Under the pieces are notes generated by a model. It was not told the DNA's origin and ran no database searches. It saw nothing but the letters and a program-made list of their open reading frames with translations. A stretch of DNA of 64,000 nt. It comes from Dysidea avara (taxonomy: Eukaryota; Porifera; Demospongiae; Dictyoceratida; Dysideidae). Positions 51,131 to 61,100 of the stretch are shown here, piece by piece. The stretch lies in the NCBI RefSeq assembly GCF_963678975.1, contig NC_089277.1, positions 25,246,672 through 25,310,671 of the forward strand, written 5' to 3'. Positions within the stretch are counted from its first letter, which is position 1; every line of letters starts with the position of its first letter. The translations under genes and the position numbers were made by a program.

Positions 51131-51880
51131 AGTTTGTCAATCAAACGCCATAGTTACACGTGCTGCCATAACTTCAGTTTAAAAAATTATTACCACCTAT
51201 TATTATTCCTACCTACCGACGCACTATTCAACTAGTTTCAGTCCGAGAAACAAAAGATTTAGTTGAAGTGGCCTAACTTTCACTTGTAGCTAGAGATCAA
51301 GGAGGATGGAATTTACCGTAATAGAGCCGGAAAAATTTTAACCCTTTTTTAAAAACAAACTAGAGCGAACAACAAAATAGAGCGATAACTATTACGTCAC
51401 AAAATTACGTTAAAATACGTAACCGCAACTTCCGCGGGGCACCTTCAAGAGGCTACAACTCGGCTTCTGGTGCTTCATTCGGCATGAAACTTACTCAGAA
51501 CAGAACAGAAGTTGGGAAACATGATAAAAAACGTCACTTGGGCATCAGGGAAAAGCATTGTCACTAAACAACACTTCAGTAAGAAAGAATGAACAATAAT
51601 GAACCATTGTATGTCAATTTGTCAATATAAACGTTGTGGGACTTCTATCGCACTTTTCAGAAGTGTCAAAATCCTCGGCTTGTTCCCACGCAATTATCAG
51701 CCATAACGATGACTCGCCCAGCACGGTTCAAACTAACCTGCACTAGCTACTTAAATATCTGTTATACTACTCTCTTCCTTGTTCCTGACAACGTTAGAAA
51801 TACAGTCTCAGGCGAAGTAAACTCGTGCCCCATGCAATGGCATGCGTACATTTTCTGCCCCGCGGAAGTGATTATGTATA
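51131..51880. other. unique region with CRE- and ETS-like motifs
   Basis: No coding sequence recognised. It contains ATTACGTCAC (about 51391), ACTTCCGCGG (about 51427) and CGCGGAAGTG (about 51861), which resemble CREB/ATF and ETS sites, and lies upstream of the first USP exon seen. A promoter role is possible. Confidence 0.35.
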
Positions 51881-51883
51881 ACG

Positions 51884-52157
51884 ACTGTGACGTCACACTG
51901 TGAAAATTTAGTAGTGAATTGCTCTACCACAATAATCACTACTTTTTAGTAGTGACGTTCACTACTTTTTGTAGTGAACGTCACTACTTTTTGTAGTGAA
52001 CGTCACTACTTTTTGCAGTGAACGTCACTACTTGGTGATCAATGTAGTGACGTTCACTACAAAATTAGTAGTGAACGTCACTACACAAAAATAGTGAGTA
52101 TTGTGGCAGACATTAGTAGTGACGTTCACTACATTTAGTAGTGACGTTCACTAGTTT
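51884..52157. promoter_or_regulatory. array of alternating 17-bp TGACGT-core motifs
   Basis: A perfect CRE, TGACGTCA, lies at about 51888. About eight copies of GTAGTGACGTTCACTAC or its inverse GTAGTGAACGTCACTAC follow, some imperfect, with TTTTT-type linkers. The array stops some 15 bases before an exon acceptor. It could bind bZIP proteins or be an inverted-repeat element; function is unproven. Confidence 0.5.
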
Positions 52158-52172
52158 GTTTTTACTGTGCAG

Positions 52173-55100
52173 GAGTTACCGCTCCTACACCGTACGCAAG
52201 GAAATTCAAGGACCATTAACACAAGAATCGTTTGACTTTTTTGGTCAAATCCACTTGGTGAACCATCCGGTGGTTGCTGCATATGGAATAGTGAGAGAAC
52301 TGAGAAAGAGGTAAAAACACTTGGCTGTGACAGTGACACACTATAAGGCTATAATATATGTAGTAGCTACAAGGCTGGCGTATATGGGTTGGCCGTGTTC
52401 TGGCTTGGGCCACACCACTTCTTGGATACACATTATCACTCATGATACTCTAGACATCATCATCTCTGAACTTGAAGTTATTGTTTTTATCTGACCAAAG
52501 TTTCCATTGGTCCTGCATCTAGGCAGTAGGCAGCCACCCATTATAAATATTGAATAATGCTCTATTAAAATATTTCACTTCAAAAAGTGACAGATCTGTT
52601 AGAGCTAAGGAGCTATGTACAATGCATTTGAGTGCTCTATGTATTTCAGTTTGCATTTTCCACTGACTGCTCTATTAGGGAGTACCAATCTATTTTCAAG
52701 TAATTGACCCCATGGTTTGAAATATCCACCTAATATGCTAGCATAGGACTCCAGCCTATTATGCTTTATTATGCTGGCATATTTGACACATGCCAGTAAT
52801 TGTACTGCACTACCGCATGGGGTATTTGATATATGGTGTTCCATTGGCCCATTGTGAACACAAAATGACCCACACATCTCATAGCTTCTGCTCCAATTTT
52901 CTCAGCAGTAGTTCAGCTTTGTCACTAATACACATCAAACATAAGCTGATTGGCCCAGTGGTATACTACTGGTGGAGCAGTAGATGTCTGGGTTGGGCTA
53001 GTTTGGCTCAGAGTTGAAATACTTATCAAAAACCCTACTACTGCATGTAATCAGAGTACATCATTCACTTTCATGGTCAATAGCAGTAGTAATGATCTCT
53101 GTGTACATTAGAAATCCATGCTTTGGACGAGGACCAGAAGAAGACAGTCATGAAGCATTGAGGTGTTTATTGGATGGCCTGAAAATGGAAGAAATTGATG
53201 TAAGTACAATACTGACCCTGCTCTTCTGGTTTATCTGCAGCCAATTAAAATGATCATTTAATTGTTTTCATTGTAATTGTATTTTCTATTGGTCTGTCAG
53301 AGTAGTTGTATCACCATTAATTATATAGTAAAGGAATGACCCAATTATTCCAACATTTGACTAGTTTGTTCCTCTGATCACATGACATGATGAAGAAAAA
53401 GTTTTTTGCTCTCTTATATTAGTGACTGGATTTGTGAAAAGAAGCCTTCCACACACATCCAATTCTATGAACTTGGAAGACCATAACTTAAGTTTCAAGA
53501 AAGATACAAACAAAAAAGTGGCCATCTCAGCAAAACCCCAACTTGTTCGCACATGAGACCAACAATGTTTTAAAACAATTATGCATGCTAAAATGAAAAA
53601 AATACGTAATTTTTATTGGGCCATTACTCAGAGAAAGAAGACTCAAATCAACTAAAACAATACACCATCTTATTTGCCGAGCTCTTTGTTTTGGTTCTGT
53701 AGCCCCAACGGTATGCATGTCACGTGCATTTATTTACGATGCTGTAAAACATAAACAAGATTGTCATCATTTCTTCAACTAAACTGCCTTCACACCCATA
53801 TATGTAAGTGACTACAGGGCTAATACTACAAGTAGAAGGAAAAATTAGGAATTTTAAGCTGGATTAGGGATCAAAGAACAAAAAAACAGGGAAACAAGGG
53901 AACAGCTAAAATGTTATGAAACAAGGGAGGTTGCCTATACCTGCAGATATACTAGTGGACATCTAATCCCTACTCTTCAGTCTACATGTATAACCATGAC
54001 TGAATCAAACAGTGCAGTAGTACAGTTTAAGTAGGGATCCCTCAAAAGTTTCATGCGGTTCCCAAAATTCCACCTTCAAATATCATCATCCTAGAGACAT
54101 TTTATGCGACAAAAATCACCTTTACGGAATAGTACTAGTCCATATCAGAGTTGAAACCGGGTCACTACTGCTGACCCGGATGACCCATTGACCCGGATAG
54201 CAATCCGGGTCAGACCGGATTTGACCCGGATTAATTAAAGCTGAGGCGTGCGATAAGAGCTATGTTTTGGCTAGTCTCGAACGAGCGAGTGAAACTACAT
54301 TTTGAGCGTTCGATTCATGTTGAGTAAACAGGGGCAGATCGAGACTTTTAAAAAGGGGGGGGGGGGGGTTTCACTTTGGAATTGCAACTTCAGCCTAGTT
54401 GCAGGTTGAAGACAAAAAAAAAAAAAAAAAGGTCATCACCTACTGACAATAGCTACCCCTCACCATAGATACTCTCAGTTTTGTGCTACATACTGCACTT
54501 ACTAATAAATGAGCGTGGCTGAGCGTACAAGCTTAATATATTAGCTACATTATTATTCTAAAGGAGACAGGTGCATGCCCCTCAGCAACAGCAAGGTCGA
54601 CAGCTGGAGGCACACAGGAATGCTTGGATCTAGAACGTGATCCCCTGATACACAATTTACTGAAGAGTGCAACAAGGAGAAAAGCGAAGCCTGCCCATAA
54701 CCACAGAATATAGGGAACTCCACTGCTCATTGAGAAAAAGTGCAAGATGTTTATAAGTGATGGTATCTACCTTCCACATACCTACAGATGTGGAAAATAC
54801 AGGTGGACTAATACAAGTTACTTTGTAGCTAGCTGTGCCATAACTAAATAAACTAGTATTTTAAATAATTAATTAAGTAGGGATCTATGCAATAAAAAAG
54901 TAATGAAACAAGAGATGAATGATGGTGTTACAGCAGAGCTCAGTGGGAAAGTCTCTACTTTGGCACATTAGCTATTATTATTTTGTTCAATGCCAAAGTA
55001 GGGACTTCCCACTGAGCTATGCTGTAACACCATCATTCATCTCTTGTTTCACTACTCTTTATTGCATAGATCCCTACTTCATATCTAAATTAACAATTAA

Positions 55101-58100
55101 AAAAAATACTAGCTAGGGATTACATGTCCACTAGTATATCTGCAATCCAGCTTATAATTCCTAATTTTTCCTTCTACTTGTTTGTTTACTTTTTATAACA
55201 CAATTATGACTACTGAATCCATATGTACCACATTAAAAGAAAGAATGGTGCCAGGCATTCCATAAAATAATTTTCCATCAGTCTGAACGTGAATTCCAAT
55301 AATCAATTATGCACTGAAAAGTGAGGTTACCATTACGCTTCATTTGTAGCTATGCTCCGCTTGTTACACAGCATTTCAAATGAAGAACAGTACAAGAAAC
55401 GTCTCTGCAATGAATCCAGTCGCTAGGGAAAATGTAGATGAAAGCATGACAAGGGACCAAAGAAAAAAAAGCAGGGAAACAAAGGAACAGCTAAAAGTTG
55501 TGAAACAAGAGAAGTTTCCTATACCTCAGCCAGAGGGAAGCCATATTGCACTATCACAAATTGACACCTTGCATTGTCAGCAAAAAGAACTCAAATACAA
55601 AGGAGGACAAAGGTAAGTCCATGGTACATGCATTGTACTTACTGTACATGTGGTTGATGAAAAGGCACATCTCGGGACAAAGTGACGTTGAACAGTGAAA
55701 AAATCAAACCCTTAGCCTTATCCATTGTCAAATTATGCTTGGCTGAAGGCATCAGTTGGTTAGTCAGTAGATAATTAAGTTAAGTAGGAAATTTTTAAAA
55801 TTCTATAGAAACCTGTTTGAAGGGTTTAGGGTCACTCTAAAGGAATTTTTGGGCTTGGCTATGCCTAACAAATACTGCCAAGCTGTTATGAAGGAAATTT
55901 GAGGCTGGTTTAAGGGTAATATTTTTGGGAAAGAAAGCCCAAAACTGCATGATCCCTGTAATGGTTGATTTGCTAATCTATGGTGAACATATTAAACCAA
56001 ATTCCAATATTGTAGACTAATGCAAACGGAAGTTGTGGCTGCATATGTAAGAGCCTGTAGTTAATTTAGTCACTGTACAAATCGGTTTTTTCTCTCTCTC
56101 TTTCTACTCTAATTCCAAAACTACGCACCACAATAGGTTAAAAAACTTTGGTAATCCATCGCTAGACAATGCTGAAAAAAACCTGAAAATTGTGCAAGCA
56201 AGTCAGGTTTTGTTGAGATGGTTACAAATACAATTTGTATTATTTTTTACCCTGAACAGAAAATCAAAGAATTCTTTTATGCTAAATATAAGTATGGAGT
56301 CACTAAAGATCCTGATTCTCAGAAGCATCTTGATGGAGAAGATAAGTTGATGTTAAAACGTTAGAAGACATCATTAATTTTGTATTCAGCAACATGCATC
56401 CACAATAAAATTTCATAACTAGTAACCTGTACGATTCTTTGTCTTTTTACCATTACCTTGTGACCACAGAATATTTACGTCTGGCTGCTAAACAGAAAAT
56501 TCCTATTGAAACCATAGTTGGTGGGGCACAAGTTAGCACTTCAATCTGCTGAGAATGCTGCATGGTAAGTCCTACTGTCTGTATGAAATATGTTGAGAAT
56601 ACTGTACTTAAGCTGTGTAATCTTTTTGTAGGCTATTCAAAATGAAGAAAACTTTTTGACATCTCTCTCTCTCTTTGCCAGCAATTAAGGTATGATATTT
56701 ACTACAAATTGATAAGATCTATTACAATACGTATAAATGTACATATCTTGTACAGACCAAAAGTTATCTGTAATTGTGCTATCTATAGCCACACACGGTA
56801 TCTGAGTATGCTATCTAATCACTGTCCAAAAGTGGAACACACAATCATGGTGATGATATTCTTATTGCCAACGAGTCTAGTGTCCCACCTGTATTGGACA
56901 GATCTACAAATATGAGTGTTATTGTACATGTAGATTCAGAAGTTCCAGTTGGAAATTATCACTCCCAAGAAGATGAACAACAGTATGGAGATGATACTGG
57001 TGTACACTATGTTACTGCTGAAGGTGATTTTCCTTCTGCACATAATTCTTCTGTTAATAATATCTAATCAAAAACAACCAAGCTGTAAAAAAAGATGCGG
57101 CCCCCATAAAGGCCATGGTGAAAAAAGATGTGAAATCCAAGGTGGCGGCCAAGAAATGGCTGTGATGGTAGGTTAATGGTTACATTTTAATAACAACAAT
57201 TCAGGTGAATTTGGTGCCAAGACCAAGCGGCACAAAATTCACCTGAATTGCCGTTATTAAAATGTAACCATTAACCTACCATCACAGCCATTTCTTGGCC
57301 GCCACCTTGGATTTCACATCTTTTTTCACCATGGCCTTTATGGGGGCCGCACCTTTTTTTACAGCTTGGCTGTTTTTGATTAGATATCACTTCTTTTTGT
57401 ATTTGTATACTGCAAAGCCGGCCTATGGCTGGCTTTGGGGCTTTTTTAACCCATGTGTTTTATTCTTTACTACAGGAAGAAGAAAAGAACTTAAAGAAGA
57501 ATTTTAGTACTTCAATTATTTTGATTTTATTAGTAATTATACAAATTATATACATAATATATTTATTACATGCTCATTATTCCCCACAGGATTTTTTTTG
57601 CAGCTGATCTCTCTACTGGGTGACTTGAAATGTAGCTGAACTATATACAGGATGGTTTCTTTGTAGCTGAACTCTCTACAAGGTAACCTCTTCTAGCTGG
57701 TCTCTCTACAGGATATTTTGTTTCTAGCTGAACTCTCTACAGGTGATTTGTTTGTAGCTAAACTCTCTACATGGTGGTGTCTTTATAGCCGAACTCTCTA
57801 CATGATGGTTTCTTTGTAGCTGAACTCTCTATAAGGTGACTTCGTCTAGCTGAACTCTCTACAGGGTGATTTTTTTGTAGCTGAACTCTCTGCAGGGTGA
57901 TTTGTTTGCAGCTGAACTCTCTACATGATGGTTTCTTTGTAGTTGAACTCTCTACAAGGTGACTTCGTCCAGCTGATCTCTCTACGGGGTGATTTGTTTC
58001 TAGCTGAACTCTCTACAGGTGAATTGTTTGCAGCTAAACTCTCTACATGGTGGTTTCTTTGTAGCCGAACTCTCTACAAGGTAACTTATTCTCTACAGGA

Positions 58101-61100
58101 TGATTTGTTGTAGTTGAATTCTCTACAAGGTGGTTTGTATGAGGCTGAACTCTCTACATGGCGGTTTCTTTGTAGCTGAACTCTCTACAGAGTGATTTGT
58201 TTGCAGCTGAACTCTATACATGATGGTTTCTTTGTAACTGAACACTCTACAAGGTGACTTCTTCTAGCTGATCTTTCTACAGGGTGAATTGTTTTAGCTG
58301 AACTATCTACAAGGTAACTTCTTCTAGCTGATCTCTATACAGGGTGATTTGTTTGTAGTTGAATTCTGTACAGGTGGTTTCTTTGTAGCTGAACTCTGTA
58401 CATGATGGTTTCTTTGTAGCTAAACTCTTTACAAGGTGACTTCTTCTAGCTGAACTCTCTACAGGGTAATTTCTTTGTAGCTGAACTCTCTATATGATGG
58501 TTTCTTTGTAACTGAACTCTGTACATGGTAACTTCTTCTAGCTGATCTTTCTACTGGGTGATTTGTTTGCAGCTGAACTCTCTACATGGTGGTTTCTTTG
58601 TTGCTGAACTCTCTACAAGGTGAATTCTTCTACCTGATCTCTCTACAGGGTGATTTGTTTGTAACTGAACTCTGTACAAGTGCGTTTTTGTGGGTGATCT
58701 CACTGCAGGTTGATTTGTTTGTAGCTGAACTCACTAAAGGGTGATTCTGCTTGTAGCCGAACTCCCTGCATTGTATCTAGTTTCTAGCTGATCTCTCTAC
58801 AGGGTGATTTGTTTGTAGCTGATCCCTCTACAAGTTGATTTGTGTGTAGCTGATCTCTCTGCAGGTTGATTAATTTGCAGCCGATCTCTCTACAAGGTAA
58901 TTTGTTTGTAGCTGAACTGTCTATAAAGTGATTTATTTGTAGCTGATCTCTCTGCAGGTTGATTTGTTTTAGCTGAACTCTCTACAGGGTGATTTACTTG
59001 TAGCTGAACTCCTTACATTGTGACTAGTTTCTAGCTGATCTCTCTACAGGGTGATTTGTTTGTAGCTGATCTCTCTACAAGTTGATTTGTGTGTAGCTGA
59101 TCTTTCTACTGGTTGATTTGTTTGTAGCCAATCTCTCTACAGGGTAATTTGTTTGTAGCTGAACTCTGTACAAGGTGCTTTTTTGTAGGTGATCTCACTG
59201 CAGGTTGATTTGTTTGTAGCTGAACTCACTAAAGGGTGATTTGCTTGTAGCTGAACTCCTTACATTGTGTCCAGTTTCTAGCTGATCTCTCTACAGAGTG
59301 ATTTGTTTGTAGCTGAACTCTCTATAAGGTGATTTATTTGTAGCTGAACTCCTTACATTGTGTGTAGTTTCTAGCTGATCTCTCTACAGGGTGATTTGTT
59401 TGTAAATGATCTCTCTACAAGTTGATTTGTGTGTAGTTGATCTCTCTGCAGGTTGATTTTTTGTAGCCGATCTCTCTATAGGGTAATTTGTTTGTAGCTG
59501 AACTCTCTATAAGGTGATTTGTTTGTAGTTGATCTCTCTGCAGGTTGATTTGTTTTAGTTGAACTCTCTACAGGCTGATTTGTTTGTAGCCGATCTCTCT
59601 ACAGGGTAATTTGTTTGTAGCTGAACTCTCTACAAGTTGATTTGCGTGTAGCTGATCTCTCTGCAGGTTGATTTGTTTGTAGCCGATCTCTCTGCAGGGC
59701 AATTTGTTTGTAGCTGATCTCTCTACAGGGTGATTTTTTTGTAGCTGACCTCTCTTCAGGGTGATTTGTTTCTAGCTGATCTCTCTACAGGGTGATTTTT
59801 TGTAGCTGACCTCTCTTCAGGGTGATTTGTTTCTAGCTGATTGCTCTACAGGTTGATTTGTTTGTAGATGAACTCTCTACAGGGTAATTTGCTTGTAGCT
59901 GAACTCCTTACTTTGTGTCTAGTTTGTAGCTGATCTCTCTACAGGGTGATTTGTTTGTAGCTGATCTCTCTACAAGTTGATTTGTGTGTATATAGCTGAT
60001 CTCTCTGCAGGTTGATTTGTTTGTAGCCGATCTCTCTACAGGTAATCTGTTTGTAGCTGAACTCTCTATAAGGTGATTTGTTTGTAGCTGATCTCTCTGC
60101 AGGTTGATTTGTTTTAGCTGAACTCTCTACAGGGTGATTGCTTGTAGCTGAACTCCTTACATTGTGTCTAGTTTCTAGCTGATGTCTTTACAGGGTGATT
60201 TTTTTGTAGCTGACCTCTCTTCAGGGTGATTTGTTTCTAGCTGATTGCTCTACAGGTTGATTTGTTTGTAGATGAACTCTCTACAGGGTAATTTGCTTGT
60301 AGCTGAACTCCTTACTTTGTGTCTAGTTTGTAGCTGATCTCTCTACAGGGTGATTTGTTTGTAGCTGATCTCTCTACAAGTTGATTTGTGTGTATATAGC
60401 TGATCTCTCTGCAGGTTGATTTGTTTGTAGCCGATCTCTCTACAGGTAATCTGTTTGTAGCTGAACTCTCTATAAGGTGATTTGTTTGTAGCTGATCTCT
60501 CTGCAGGTTGATTTGTTTGTAGCTGAACTCACTAAAGGGTGATTTGCTTGTAGCTGAACTCCTTACATTGTGTCCAGTTTCTAGCTGATCTCTCTACAGA
60601 GTGATTTGTTTGTAGCTGAACTCTCTATAAGGTGATTTATTTGTAGCTGAACTCCTTACATTGTGTGTAGTTTCTAGCTGATCTCTCTACAGGGTGATTT
60701 GTTTGTAAATGATCTCTCTACAAGTTGATTTGTGTGTAGTTGATCTCTCTGCAGGTTGATTTTTTGTAGCCGATCTCTCTATAGGGTAATTTGTTTGTAG
60801 CTGAACTCTCTATAAGGTGATTTGTTTGTAGTTGATCTCTCTGCAGGTTGATTTGTTTTAGTTGAACTCTCTACAGGCTGATTTGTTTGTAGCCGATCTC
60901 TCTACAGGGTAATTTGTTTGTAGCTGAACTCTCTACAAGTTGATTTGCGTGTAGCTGATCTCTCTGCAGGTTGATTTGTTTGTAGCCGATCTCTCTGCAG
61001 GGCAATTTGTTTGTAGCTGATCTCTCTACAGGGTGATTTTTTTGTAGCTGACCTCTCTTCAGGGTGATTTGTTTCTAGCTGATCTCTCTACAGGGTGATT

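Larger units (their letters stand above)
53200..55371. other. repeat-filled intron of the USP-like gene
   Basis: Holds the outer arms of a foldback structure (53831-53977 and 55115-55180), a broken hAT (54146-54530) and a foldback MITE (54874-55082). The expected zinc-finger exon of a USP was looked for and not found. Confidence 0.5.

Noticed and set aside
57295-57507. Open frame with TLDFTSFFTMAF in the terminal palindrome, also at 41369-41695, 7724-8038 and 48930-49112
   Set aside because: The same text appears in both arms of the palindrome, so conservation is explained by the inverted repeat. No protein family is recognised.
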